This document shows, piece after piece, positions 12,391-24,894 of a DNA stretch of 64,000 nt. The DNA is from Siphonodentalium dalli. Its lineage: Eukaryota; Mollusca; Scaphopoda; Gadilida; Siphonodentaliidae. The stretch lies in assembly GCA_032622095.1 (NCBI GenBank), contig CP136066.1:104307319-104371318 (forward strand). Direction: 5' to 3'. Under the pieces are notes generated by a model. It searched no databases. It was not told where the DNA came from and saw only the letters and a list, made by a program, of their open reading frames with translations. Each line of letters starts with the position of its first letter. Position 1 is the first letter of the stretch. The position numbers and the translations under genes are program-made.

Positions 12391-13818
12391 CATATCCAAA
12401 TTGTGGATGCGTCTGACACGCAGTAAATGAAGAAGCGGTGGTGGAGTCTGATTAATATGCTATTGGGTTTGATTATACACTGATTTTGGTTTGTTCGTGT
12501 TCATGGCGGTGCTGACGGACAACTGGTGGTGCCATAGTCCAATAGTGGCGTTTTTGGTCCAATACAGTAGTGCCATACGGGAAATAGTGACACGTTAGAC
12601 CATGTATCTACGCAGTGCAGTGGACAAATAGTGACACATTAGACCATGTATCTACGCTGAGCAGTGGACAAATAGTGGATCCATGGTCCACTAATACTAC
12701 CTGACCCAAGATCGTTGTATTGCGCTCTGATCCAATGATGGTGCCGTTGTCCATGCAATAGAATAACTTGACCCAATAGTGGCACCGTGGTCCAATAGTG
12801 ATGCTGGGTTCCAATATTACACCTTGGTCAAAGTTGTCTAATATGGCCCCAAGTAATATTGCCACTATAAATTAGTGGCGCGGCTGTATGTTCATTGATT
12901 GTGTCGTTGTCCAAAAGCGGTGCCGTGTGAAACAAGATGTGGTGGTCCATTGTTGGGGTCGAGACCAAATATCGATTGGCAGAAAACAGTTATATTACAT
13001 GTACACTACATTATGTGCAATATAGAATATGTATATCAGAATGGGTTGAGGAACTGGGTAGGCACGATGTGGTCATTGTGTCTTACACATATGTGTATGC
13101 GGGTGGCATATCCAAATTGTGGATGCGTCTGACACGCAGTACAGGAAGAAGCGGTGGTGGAGTCTGATTAATATGCTATTGGGTTTGATTATACACTGAT
13201 TTTGGTTTGTTCGTGTTCATGGCGGTGCTGACGGACAACTGGTGGTGCCATGGCCAAATAGTGGCGTTTTTGGTCCAATACAGTAGTGCCATACGGGAAT
13301 AGTGACACGTTATACCATGTATCTACGCAGTGCAGTGGACAAATAGTGACACATTAGACCATGTATCTACGCTGAGCAGTGGACAAATAGTGGATCCATG
13401 GTCCACTAATACTACCTGACCCAAGACCGTTGTCGTGTTGCGCTCTGATCCAATGATGGTGCCGTTGTCCGTGCAATAGAATAACTTGACCCAATAGTGG
13501 CACCGTGGTCCAATAGTGATGCTGGGTTCCAATATTATGCCTTGATCAAAGTTGTCTAATATGGCCCCAAGTAATATTGCCACTATAAATTAGTGGCGCG
13601 GCTGTATGTTCATTGATTGTATCGTTGTCCAAAAGCGGTGCCGTGGGAAACAAGATGTGGTGGTCCATTGTTGGGGTCGAGACCAAATATCGATTGGCAG
13701 AAAACAGTTATATTACATGTGCAATACATTATGTGCAATATAGAATATGTATATCAGAATGGGTTGAGGAACTGGGTAGGCACAATGTGGTCATTGTGTC
13801 TTACACATATGTGTATGC
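12391..13818 (+). repeat. 716-bp tandem duplication, two near-identical copies
   Basis: The block from CATATCCAAATTGTGGATGC at 12,391 recurs at 13,107, giving a 716-bp period, and the second copy runs to about 13,818. Differences are few (single bases and 1-3 bp indels), so the duplication is recent. Each unit also contains a degenerate repeat around the words CCAATAGTGGC, GGACAAATAGTG and TGGTCCAATAGTG. The duplicated 85/86-codon minus-strand frames and overlapping plus-strand frames are a product of the repeat, not genes. Confidence 0.85.
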
Positions 13819-14470
13819 GGGTAACACATCATTATTATCCAGCCCATACCAAGATGATGGTATCCGTGACCTATATAATATACCCACCTCACTGCGGGGT
13901 CATTCATGTAAAGGAAGCGGTTTCACCGAGAGATGAGCTACGTATCAGTATGATTATGGGTCTGATTTGTGACCCAGAACTGATCTACTTTTATTAGAAC
14001 GTGTGTTTGTTTAGTTAGTGTTTTACTTAGTTTTAGCCGTTAGTTCACATCACTACTAAGAAAAACCGAATCAGAAATAAGCGAAGCAACTGTGCATAGA
14101 CCTAACCGTGAACTAGACTAAAATGATACAAAATATATATAAATGAAAGACCCAAATCAGAGCGAGAATGCTCGATATAAAACAGGATATCAAAACACAG
14201 CAATACTGCGTTGAGAACAGCCAAGATATATAACCTGCATAAAATTAATCAGCAAATATAAATGATTTATTTTAGCAAGGCTCCGGTATATCGTAATATT
14301 TGAAGTTAAGTTGTTGGCAAACAAGCCTCCTGAATGATTGATAAGATATTTATAATATTTGTTGAATCTGGCGTGAAGCATTGGCTCAGTAGGTGATCCC
14401 TCGCCCAACAGCCAATCTCCATCCACACAACATACATGGTGTCCCTTCCCTCCAAGTTAACATTTTCTCT
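13819..14470. other. No gene or repeat recognised
   Basis: Featureless AT-rich sequence between the duplication and the reversed element at 14.47-15.4 kb. Confidence 0.4.
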
Positions 14471-15410
14471 CGAAGCATGTTATCGAACTCGGAAAACTCA
14501 AAGATCAACTTGTTTATGAGAGTCAAAAGATTTGACATATCTTTTAGATTTTTGTTTTTGTTTTGGAACAATAGGATCAACTTGCATAGAATGTTTCGGA
14601 GGATCTGTATCAACAGCGGAAATTGCATCCATTACCCGCGCTATATGTTATGGAACGGGAATACTATCAGACTCCTCCCCTTGTGTTGCTAGTGATATGC
14701 TGACGATTTTAGTTTGACTGTGTCTGGGTGCTGGCATCAACACACTTTTTTGTAGACTCGATTGCTGAGTATGTAACCTGTGGAATGCATGGCCGATGAC
14801 CAACTATTTTCTTAGTACCTATATATGACATATGCTTCTCAGCTTTACGTCGTTGAATCTTGAATTCATAGTCACAAAATGGGACATGAACGATCCATTG
14901 CAGCATCTGAACCTTGAAACTTGAAAGTTTGAACATTTCTTAATATTCGTACCATCCGTATGATCATGACCAGAAATTGAACATGAACATGTTCCTTTCC
15001 ATGGGCATACCCCTGACATTTAAACATCGCAATGGGTTTGGAACATAGTCGCTTGAATCCAACTTAAATGGAACTTGGTGGGTGGTCAATCTTACGTTTT
15101 TGTTTGTTTTGGGTTGCCAAATGATACTCGAAAACTAGCCCAGCAGCCTTCGAATTATGATCGGGTCAAAGACTGGTACATAGCTGAAGCGGTGATCCGT
15201 TTAGCCACTGCATATAGCTGCCTCCCGAAACCTCGTCGCAATGAGACATGCGCGAACAGTACACTCAACATTTAACAGTCATGAAGACGAAATGCATTCC
15301 GCAGGTCGGTGCCTCATGGGCTGCATCCTACGGCAAATAGGGTGTCACATTAGGGAATTCTTACCCCTCGCAGTGGGGCGGTGGACATATTCTACCCTTG
15401 GTCGTTTAAT
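14471..15410 (-). mobile_element. Unclassified element with a coding remnant, copy A
   Basis: Reading on the minus strand, the element begins near 15,400 with CACCGCCCCACTGCGAGGGG, shared with copy B at about 37,930. It continues through GCTATATGCAGTGGCTAAAC and CACCGCTTCAGCTATGTACC, then a frameshifted protein segment. The order of non-coding and coding blocks is the same in copy B. No terminal repeats or target duplication could be fixed, so the class stays open. Confidence 0.55.
14505..14936 (-). pseudogene. Broken coding segment of the copy A element
   Basis: The minus strand encodes, in one frame, a segment with FCDYEFKIQRRKAEKHMSY and a CVDASTQTQ end. After a shift of one base near 14,718 it continues in the next frame with KIVSISLATQ, IPVP, an in-frame TAA at 14,648-14,650, then DAISAVDTDPP and MQVDPIVPK. 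The second part is clearly homologous to a plus-strand frame in copy B (KLVSISLAT, IIPVSEPE, MQVDSVVPK). The frame conserved between two copies, rather than the longer open frames on the opposite strand, shows which strand was coding. Function unknown; a cysteine-poor, acidic, linker-like region of a transposon protein is likely. Confidence 0.5.
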
Positions 15411-17176
15411 AGAACAGGACAATGCACCTTTTCTGAAATAGCATACTGTAACCAATCGATTACGGGCACTGGCGTATATATATACATGTACATCCGAATG
15501 GATGGATGCACTTGCTCAGTGTGACGTGTTCCGTGATCAAATTATATATTAAAGGCAATAAAGTCCTAGCAAGCCAGGAGACTAGCTTCGGGATATGGTC
15601 GTTACCCCGATTAAGTTTACCTACAAATTCTAATATTGGTATAGATTCAAAACAGGTTTGCTCCTATAGCAAAACATAAAGGAAATTGAATACACCAGAC
15701 TTAGGCTTAACGAAACTAACATGGATCTTATAATTATTAGAAGCCAACGACAACCCTACCACAACTGTGAAATCGTGCATGTGACATGGACATGGGTGAG
15801 AGCTACAAAAGAAGCCCAGTCCAAGTGCCACATTCTTCATTTCCGATTTCTACTAGGTTTTGTCAATCGCAATCTAAAATAATTAAAACCGGAAATTGAG
15901 ACGGCTGGCACTAAACATTCGATATAACAATAAGGTCGTGAAAGAGAGATGAGTACAAACAGCTGGATACAGAGGCAGGTGGTTTAATCCGAACCTGAAC
16001 CTCGCGTTCTCTTGGTTGAGAGATTTAACATTCTATAGAAGGACCATAACCATTTCATCTTCTCAGGGGGTAATTTGACGCATGTCCTATTTCCAAGAAC
16101 ACACGCTTTTTTGTAATATGCATGTACAATTCGATTCGGCACAACTGACAATGGTATTCTGTATTGTTACATCTTGTAGTAAAAGGGCCATTTTGTCTTC
16201 TGATTTGAAAATTTCCATGACACCAATAAGAGATCTACCAGTAAAGAGCGTTAATTGTAAGTTGTTCTTAAATAGGATGGATCGCGTTTGAGCTATTACC
16301 AAACATAGGGGTATTTTAATGAGCCCCGCTTCATCGTAATCGTGAATTGGGTCGAACTGCGCTTGTTCTCGAACATGACGTTTATCACGGGTCGATGCTA
16401 CCTGCATGAGCTCATAAAGCTGTCATGTGCAGCGCGTGCATGGAGTAAAATGATAACCAACGACAGCGATATCGATAACGCTGCGTACTCTATAGATGAT
16501 TAGATTATTCATCATTGATCGAACACCTCCAACCAGTGTTTCTTCGATCGAAAGTGCGGTTGTTTATAACTTCTTGTCCCGAAAATAGATAAGTTGAGAT
16601 GAAGCGTGTCGCGATTGTTCAGTATTAATGTGTTTGCACATTCGGTTCCATCGATTCCTATTTAGAGAAGCGACTACGTCAGTGTTAAGTAATTTGCTCG
16701 ACCGTTGGCGTAAATGATTGCGTCATAATTGTCGAAGAATTGACCGAACAGGGAATTGATCACGCTTAATGGAAGGATGCAGAGTTGCATATCAAATTGG
16801 ATTGCAATTGTGGCACGATACGAAGAAAGCTTAAATGGACGGGCGGCCTTCGTTGTAGGCTATAATTTAGAAATAGCATTTATCAAATTATGATAATTTC
16901 ATCAAAAATATATACTAATAGTATAGCATAATGATGATATGAATGCGATATTATTCACAAAACACGCTTTGTGTCAGAGAAAATACAGGTCAAGTGTTGT
17001 TTAGTTTCTCGCAAAAAGCGCAGTGAAATGTTTGTAAGCAGACTCACGATATTGCGTCATTTCCTTAGTTAGATTCGCACGTATTCGCGTCGGTTGTGAA
17101 ACTCCTTAGCTGGTTCGTCTACAACTCACAATACTATCATAGTAAATTCCACATTTGGTATGTATTGCCACATTAT
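15411..17176. other. No gene or repeat recognised
   Basis: Antiparallel frames at 16,082-16,407 overlap and show no protein features. Confidence 0.35.
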
Positions 17177-17236
17177 GGTCGTTTGTTGAACTTATTATTT
17201 GATCATTGCCCATATTACCACCAATGAATATGAATA
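17177..17236 (+). repeat. Half copy of a hairpin MITE (TTGAACTTATTAT family)
   Basis: GTTTGTTGAACTTATTATTT followed by ACCACCAATGAATATGA is shared with 19,707-19,760. The hairpin arm also occurs at 50,729-50,783. Confidence 0.4.
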
Positions 17237-18775
17237 ATTCTGATCTTGTGTCATCTCTTTTTCTGTCTGCCATCTGCTTTTGTTACCAAAACACCCCTTC
17301 AAACGAATAATAGATCGCTCCAATGTATACTTTTATAACTGAATGGGGTAACCATTCAGTATATAAAGTGGTAATCAAGATGACTGTCAACATTAGGCAA
17401 ACACAGACTGTAAATCGCCTGAAAGGATATATATATATATTCGTGAATGAATTGATACAGACGACATGTAACAGGGTCATATGACCGAGGTCTTGGAGCA
17501 CACATCAAATTTGTTTTATTGCCATACCCAGCATAATCAGGAGGAGTGCATATGCGCCAATCACACAAGACCGTTCACGTTCTCCAATGTGCCACAGGCT
17601 CAATCAAAGCCATGTCGATAATCTGCAACATTTGACAACTAGGAATACAGACAGGAAACGAATGTCATGCGCCATCACACAATTCTGTGCGATGTTTAAT
17701 CCTGTGCGATGTTCATTACCGGGACCAATCAAGCTAAATGCAAAACTAACTTATAAAGGTACACGGTACACGTTGATGCTGTTATAATTACAGCTACTTT
17801 CGTTTTCGTCGAAATGCGGGCATTTGATTGGTCGAGAGGCTACCGCGTGACCTGCGTCTATCAGTGCATAGACTTTGCAGTAGACGAGTCACATCGCGTA
17901 GTGACACTTTAAGAAAATTGGGCGAGTCTATAACCGTCGCCCCACACGACGTCCCCGATGACGCGAAAGCGCGAAACGAGAATTCCATTAGAATTTCAGT
18001 GAAAAAACAACTCGAAAACTCAATGTTAGAAACATTTGAACAAGTAGTCTATGTCTATATTCCATGTCTCTGCTTCTTATCTACACTATACTATACTTAT
18101 GTCTGTTCATTTCAGCCGTATTCATGTTTTTGTAAAGCTCGATTGAACACTCAAAGTTCGTGCCGCGTTTTTTATTTGTCCAATTTTCGAAAAAGCGTCT
18201 ATGACAACGTGTATAGTTACTGCTGTGAACACAACTTATCATAAATCAGTCTGATCAACATGGCAAAATTTATTGGAAATAAATAAAATGTGTTACCCGA
18301 TTACAACCCTTTAAACATTTTTTAGCTTTATTACAATGCTAATGACATGACATTTGTCCCGAGCACATTAGATATCATCAGGGCATTTGTTTACAAATTA
18401 CATCGGCCATGATCGGACTGGAGTCTGGACTGGTCTGGAGTTAATAATTTTACCGGAGATCGCGGATTCGACTCTGTGTGTGTTGATAATTATTGGGTTG
18501 TTGTTGAGTCATTTTAAACGTAAATCGTAGCCAAACAAGTAATTCTTTTTATCACGGATTGTTCATTGCTGAAAATTGAAGTTGAAGCGTAAATATTTAT
18601 TTTCTGAAAGTTTGCTTGACGAAGTTGCTCGTTGACAATTTCGGCCAATTTATTTTCGGCCCATCAACCAAATTTTGAGATCGTCCAACGGGAAATCATG
18701 TTTTGGCAATTAATTTTCTGAGATGGATTAATAATAGATAGCTGAAAATAAAGTGTTATAGTTGTAATTATAAGC
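17237..18775. other. No gene recognised
   Basis: A 138-codon plus-strand frame (17,828-18,244) begins in a locally GC-richer patch but has no known motif, no homologous second copy and no splice signals that I would trust. A TGGTCTGGAG ... GGATTCGACTC pair near 18,436-18,476 resembles tRNA-type A and B boxes, but no tRNA fold was found. Confidence 0.3.
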
Positions 18776-18931
18776 CATCAACGTCGTTTTTCGGTTGATC
18801 TATGAGCGTATAAACCGATCAGTAGACGAATAACAAACTTAGTATAATCCGCTTCGGGGAATTATACAGTATGTTATTCGTCTACTGATCGGTCTATACG
18901 CTCATAGATCAACCGAAAAACGACGTTGATG
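18776..18931. mobile_element. Foldback MITE, 156 bp
   Basis: CATCAACGTCGTTTTTCGGT at the left is mirrored by ACCGAAAAACGACGTTGATG at the right. The arms run about 60 bp with few mismatches (TATGAGCGTATA/TATACGCTCATA, CAGTAGACGAATAAC/GTTATTCGTCTACTG), around a short centre. The near-perfect arms indicate a recent hairpin element. The precise duplication could not be fixed. Confidence 0.7.
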
Positions 18932-18963
18932 ACATATCTAATCGTGATAAGCACGGATGTGCA

Positions 18964-19412
18964 TGTGATCACCCCTGGTCCATTGGTCCTGCTGATGTAC
19001 TATGATGCCGTTGGGTCCTGCTGAATTTCTATGATGTTGTTAGAGCAAACTGATTCTGCTTAAAAAAACCTTCAAAAACATATTTATTGCGAAATATTGT
19101 CAATACTGGTTGTATTAGTTGTTGACAATCGACTATTATCAAGATGGTTATTCGCTTCGTTTTAGAAACATTAGCACAGGCATTATTATTTATTTTTTTC
19201 AAAAATATATATGTTCTTGAATGTTTCATGAACACACTGGCTTTTTATCGCTCGGGTTAGCCAAACACCGCGAAAAAATGAAAACTTTAGAAAAAATAAC
19301 GGTACTTTTTCGTAACGTCATAAGTTTGCCCCATCCGCATCATACCGATTCTGCAGGACAACCAGCACCATAGCAGATAAGCAGGACCACTTGGCCAGGG
19401 TGGTGATCCATG
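18964..19412. mobile_element. TIR element, TCCTGCTGAT family, copy 1
   Basis: The left end (GATCACCCCTGG, TTGGTCCTGCTGAT, CTATGATGCCGTTGGGTCCT) matches the reverse complement of the right end (GATCACCACCCTGGCC, GTGGTCCTGCTTAT, CTATGGTGCTGG). Within each end a GGTCCTGCTGAnnT-CTATG block is repeated, so the termini contain subterminal direct repeats. No transposase frame lies between. Confidence 0.6.
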
Positions 19413-19557
19413 CACGCACTTGGAAAACTAAAGAGATTCGTGATTCTGACAAGTTTCTCAGCCGCTTTCTGTGGTTCTATGGTATGGAGTGGAATGAATA
19501 TCCGATGAAAGTAACATATGGGTAGTAGTTAATACATACGAGTTAACATTGTGAAAT

Positions 19558-19610
19558 GGCCTAGCGGCTCAAAGGACGATAAACCATAATAAATGAAAAA
19601 CCAAGCACGA
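19558..19610 (+). repeat. SINE-like tail fragment
   Basis: TGGCCTAGCGGCTCAAAGGA followed by CGATAAACC is a degraded copy of the block at 39,345. Confidence 0.35.
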
Positions 19611-19662
19611 CGACAGCAAGCTTACTGGTCTCTTTCTTTACTAAATATTGATGAGCAGTTCC

Positions 19663-19760
19663 CTTAGGAAATGTTTAGATAATAATTTATACAGATGGCA
19701 TAAGGCCTAGCCGTTTATTGAACTTATTATCTCAACATTTCCCACCAATGAATATGATAT
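19663..19760. mobile_element. Hairpin MITE, TTGAACTTATTAT family
   Basis: AAATGTTTAGATAATAATTT is mirrored by TTGAACTTATTATCTCAACA and TTT about 50 bp later. The same hairpin, tighter, is at 50,729-50,783. Confidence 0.45.
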
Positions 19761-21332
19761 CAGGAACAGTCTGATTAGATGTGGTGATAATAGGTGACAC
19801 AATTGTCAGCAATCCATGCATGTGGAATATTATATAGAACAAAGAAAAACTGGACACGAGTCAAAACATATTTATGACGGTGACACGCATTATTTCAATC
19901 ACGTGATTGACCATGTGCATACTACCGGTAAATACGTCTTTGGCTGGGAAACTTGTCTGTTAAACTTGAACTAATTATTGCTATTTGTTACTATTTGTAT
20001 CACTGTTTAATGCATGGCTAAGTCTGATACTGTCATACAGTGAATACATTCTGCTCCATTCACACCTATGCGTCAACGAGTAAACGTCATCACCTTATTA
20101 CGAGGGGCGTATATTGTAGTATTGCGCGAATATGGTTTGTATTTACGAAAGAGGTTATTTCTCCAGTGAAGCGGAAATTGCCGAGTCGTTGAGCGTGGGT
20201 GACACGGTGAAGCAAATTAGCATTTTATCGAGGTGTAATATTCCAAATGTGACCCGATACATTAAGGTCGCTGGTTTATTTCACACGTTTGCACATTGGT
20301 ATTTCCAATCACGATATTAAATCGACAATTGTTCATTTCATGCACGAATTTATTGCAGTTCGTTTTGTATTCGCATTGGAAGATGAATAACGATGGCGTT
20401 ATTATGTGACCGTTACTTGGATACTAATGGATTAAAGCGCGTTTTTGGTTAATATGTTGCTTAATACGTTTATAAACGGACTCGATATCCGGTTGTTGTA
20501 AACATATTTTATTCTCCGAATCATCACGAGAATGATCACAAATGGTGCAATATAATGCGATGTATACATAGTAACAATACATAATGAAATTTGGTAGAAA
20601 GAATTACGATTATATGGGCCATGTCCCCATCTTTTGAATTCACTTTATATTATGTCGTGAATCTCTAAGCTGGCTACGACCGTAGAAATCATATTCCATC
20701 TTCAAAACCGAGGAACTGTTTTATTCCCTGATGGAGAACTCAATAACATAAAAACATAACGCAGCTAATATTTTCTCAGTAAACACCTGTTCCTTAATAA
20801 TGTAGGGTAATGTCACCGTTCGAGATTATATGACTTATTAAGCGACTGTTGTGAGCCAATTCGGCGGTACATATTAACTGATTACCCGGGACAGTTTCAT
20901 GATTGCAAGCAATCAGAGAGATCTAAATCGGCTCACAACAATAAACTAAATCATACCATTCCCAGATGGGACCTTCACCTACCATGAAATACATTAATAA
21001 GGAACAGGTATTAACTAACAAATGTAATATGAGTGTTACTTGTTCAATGTTATCAAGTTCCCCGTCCGAACCCAAACAGTTCCCAGGGTTTGAGCCGGTG
21101 TAATATGCGGGTGTAGCCAGAGTAGAGATTAATGTCATGATGTACACATTAACTTGTGATGTCTCAATTGGTTGTTGATACCTAGGCCTGTTATAGTGAT
21201 TCGATTGGTTGTGGATATATAGAGTTATTCAGATGTGTTAGTGTTATTGTCAGCCCGCATTGGTTAAACTAGCAAACTATTCGTGGGAATGTCTGATAGT
21301 CTTATATTGACGAAGCGTAAAAATATAATATA
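19761..21332. other. No gene or repeat recognised
   Basis: Short frames only. Confidence 0.35.
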
Positions 21333-21640
21333 CTAGCTGATGTGCCCGACTTCGTCCGGGCTGTTTAGGGATTTCTTTGTGATCGCCTCCTGACAATGAG
21401 AGATTAATCTACTAATTCAAAGTAAAAACGTTGGTCCAGAAACATGCCTATATGAGCGTATATGAATGAGGTCAAGGACACGGTCGTACGTGACATTGGA
21501 CCCGCCCATATTTTTTCCCGGGATGAAAGTAGGCCTACATACCTAATTCGACTCGGATCGGTCGAGTATTTTCGAGTCTATAACACTCATAGATACACAC
21601 ACATAGTCAGAAGTTCCAAAATATTTAATAGATGAACAGC
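21333..21640 (-). mobile_element. Helitron-like fragment, CTAG end at 21,333
   Basis: On the minus strand the sequence ends with an 18-base hairpin (GCCCGGACGAAGTCGGGC), seven bases, then CTAG followed by T. A hairpin shortly before CTRR, inserted 5' of T, is the textbook 3' end of a Helitron. The distal part (GTCGGATCGGTCGAGT-type words, TTCGAGTCTATAACAC, ACACACACATA) matches the copy at 28,248-28,630. Sequences of this type are widespread in invertebrates, and a retroelement origin is a real alternative. Confidence 0.45.
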
Positions 21641-21712
21641 GTTTATTGTTTCATTGGACACTGGCGGATAATATTAAAGTAAACACTTGCGTAGCTACTC
21701 ATTTCGTACCTG

Positions 21713-22190
21713 GCAACTAATGGTTAAATTGTCCTGTTAATATGGTATGGTGTTGATGGGTCCTGCTGATTTAGCTATGTGGTTGGTGGGGCAGAGTGAT
21801 TGTGTTGATATAAAAAGTCATGTTATTTATGTCAAACTATCAATTTCGGCGTCTTTGGATAATCCAAGCGCTCAAGATTCAAGAAAATTATATAATCTAA
21901 TACATGTTAACAACGGCTGCTCTGGTTGTAACACGACTGGGCGAGCTATCTTGGGTATGGTCGATTAGCAACAACCAAAGCAGACAACGCTTTTAAAATA
22001 CTGCTCCAAAACATGTTCTTGTGTGTTTTAAACAGATAATGGCTTCTCTTAGAATCGTTCGGATTAGCAAAATCCCTACACACCTATAACATGATATTTT
22101 TCTTGACAGCACCGCCGTCATCATAGCTAAATCAGCAGGAACCACCAACGACATAGCAAATTAGCAGGCCCACTTAACCAAATGGTGGTG
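21713..22190. mobile_element. TIR element, TCCTGCTGAT family, copy 2
   Basis: The left end (AATGGTTAAATTGTCCTG, GGGTCCTGCTGATTTAGCTA, TGTGGTTGGTGG) matches the reverse complement of the right end (TTTGGTTAAGTGGGCCTGCT, TTCCTGCTGATTTAGCTATG). The inverted ends are about 75 bp, with internal direct repeats as in copy 1. A 73-codon frame across the left end is incidental. Confidence 0.6.
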
Positions 22191-24894
22191 ATTATACTAA
22201 TGGCTATCAGGACATAATGCGGTTCCTGCAAAATTATTCGTATATTGTTGACGAGACTACGGAAACGCCATGGGCAGCCACTTTGTTTGGTTAATCGATA
22301 AGGAATTTCATTTTTATTCCAAGGCCTTTCCAGATTCCATTATAGTAGACATAAGACTATGTTATACAAAACAGGTGTCAATATTATATAGCTTCGCTAT
22401 TCCGACTTGTATCGGATGTCACGCGATCCCCTGAAGAAAGTCAACACAGAAAGCTGTGCCGTAGGCGGATTACAATTTCAAGAATGACAATAAGATAGCA
22501 CACCGATGATTCAAACACTGAGTAGCCTTATTAACATGGTCCATCGTGGAGAATCAGTTTGTAATTATTGTAGGAACAATTCCTATGAGCGGGTAATTGA
22601 AAGTTAACAATAAAGGATTTTCTTTAATCCAGGATAAATCGTGCATCTGAGTCATCTACACTCGGGGTTCATACTGGCCGGAAAATAATTTTGGCAATTG
22701 CTGAATTATTTTAACCATCAAAAAAATGGCAACCAAATCGAAACACCAAAATTTTGAATCGTCGAGAAAACTTACTCTAAAAAAAAAAAATATAATAAAT
22801 TATGTTAAAGGTAAACACAAATTAGGAAAATGAATAAATAAGGATAATAAAAAGCACGCCCAAAACAAAATAATTGATAAAAAGTACCAACATAAACATG
22901 CACTCAGTTAATTTGCAAGTGTACCTTTGCAGGCATTTCGTCATATAATACCATATATGGCGCCAAAATATGAACGGCAGCATGCGTATAAAATGCATCA
23001 GTTAGATATGAAAAGTAAAACATGACCCTTTCTGCAATACCGATGTCCCATATGGCACCCTTGGCAAATATGGGCACTACAAACATTTCTCCGTCGTTTC
23101 TATCGATCAAAATACCTCAGCATTTCATTCTATGCTCGAAAACTTTCTCTTTGGAACAATATTACAACCAATACCTCCTATATTTAGTAAGCACTGTTGT
23201 CTTAGTTTTCCGCACTTTACAACTTTCTGTATGGATATGCCTGCAACATTTGGAGACTTTTCGCAAAATCTCGATTACGATTACGGATATGGACAATATC
23301 TTTCCAGTATACAGCCAAAAAATCGACATTTACGCTCTGGGGTTCTTATGTGAGACGAAATATACCCCACGCGGTTTAATTTATCCGCAGATGTGTAAAG
23401 GATGTGCATCCGGTCCTGCTTTGGGACGCTCTAACGTTATCCGTATGGTGTATAACACACTGATAAAACATCAAATATATGTGTAACTGAATATAGTGGG
23501 GCACATGCCGTCTCACCAATTAACCATAAGTTGTGATGGTGTCCACATTACTAGGACAATATATTGTATCCGTAATCGTAATAGTGATTTTGCGAAGGGT
23601 CTCTAATGACGAGCAAATTTGTGGGTGTGTGAACGCGGCTTAATTGTACCAGAGTGCAGTAAAGTATTGCCAATTGATTAAGACAGTACGCTGTAATAGT
23701 ACCTAGTCATTATTGTTCTGATAAGTGAACATGGCTACTGCTGGTAAATTGTCATCCAAACATATGCTGCGAGAATCTACTCATTAACTATTAATGAATG
23801 TAAAGGTTTCAGCGAGAACTTATAATTTTCTGAGCGGTAATTTCTGGCACATACGTAGGCTTGAAACAAATAGTTTTGCCATATTTAATCTGCTTTGGCT
23901 ATTCTATACACAAATCACTGACAGCACACGGATACCCTGTGTACACTATACTGATCTGTCATGACGGATTCCATATATCATTTCGCCCAAAATTTGGGCG
24001 GTTATATATCTAATGGCTGTTTTTCATCTGACGTGTGTGTCAGGATTGAGGAGCTGGAGGATTTGTGTAAATGTTAGCCCAAACTACATTTCCAAGTAAC
24101 GATGGTTTTTGTTTATTTTGAGGAATCATACCACATCAGATGAATTCAACCCAAATATGTTAACAGTTGTCGTGTAAAACATTTGCAGTAGGTTAACGTT
24201 ATTTGTTATTTGCGGATGTCGTTTAACATGGAGAAAATAGACTACTACGTTTGAACGGCATGTGCATTTGTCGTTTTTTAATTATAACAACATGATAATC
24301 AATAACAGAGTCAATCTCTGTAAAATACAGTCGCTCTATTTACGATACTAATTGGGGAACTTTCTAAATTAAATTACGCGTAAACCAGCGTAAACGTATA
24401 CCTGCTGCAATATAAGAAGGTGCCGGAATCGGCGTACTCGCCCCAGGGCTAACTCGCCCCAATCGACGTGTGCCAACTCGGAATAAAAGGCCGGCTCGGA
24501 ATAAAAGATGTATACGGGGTGTTAAATGGCGTTTGGTCCGTTGTTTCTCAATGAAATTTGGTGTATATGTCCGGACTGGGACATGGAATACAATAACGTT
24601 TGAATTGTTTTTAAATTTACAAATGTGTTGATTTTATTCAAACTTTTTCGTTCTGAAACACACTATACTCGTCATGTCCATATCTAGTATTACTTAGAAA
24701 TTTCAGCTTTCCAGATTCATAATCGCTCCATTGACTGTAACAGATGAAATTATCCCCCTCTTCGGATCGAGTGTCACTGAAACTTTATTTTGTTAGACTG
24801 CCTGTAGTCACTGATTCTATGTGGAAATAATCTGTAATAAGATGTAGCACTGTTTTATTTTATAGTTACATGTAGTGCTGTTTTTTATACAACA
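22191..24894. other. No gene recognised
   Basis: Overlapping frames near 22,904-23,486 (69 codons minus, up to 154 codons plus) lie on opposite strands and neither shows a domain. At 24,440-24,510 the words CTCGCCCC and CTCGGAATAAAAG are locally repeated. Otherwise unremarkable. Confidence 0.35.

Noticed and set aside
12608-13997. Duplicated frames of 76-126 codons.
   Set aside because: They are frames through a non-coding tandem duplication and shift between units.
17828-18244. 138-codon plus-strand frame.
   Set aside because: No motif, ends in low-complexity Cys/Tyr/Phe-rich translation, no homologous copy.
18420-18480. tRNA gene or tRNA-derived SINE head.
   Set aside because: A- and B-box-like words are present but no cloverleaf can be drawn.
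22904-23110. Minus-strand 69-codon frame with protein-like composition and a possible donor site (AAG|GTACAC).
   Set aside because: No recognised domain, no good acceptor, and an equally long open frame lies on the opposite strand.
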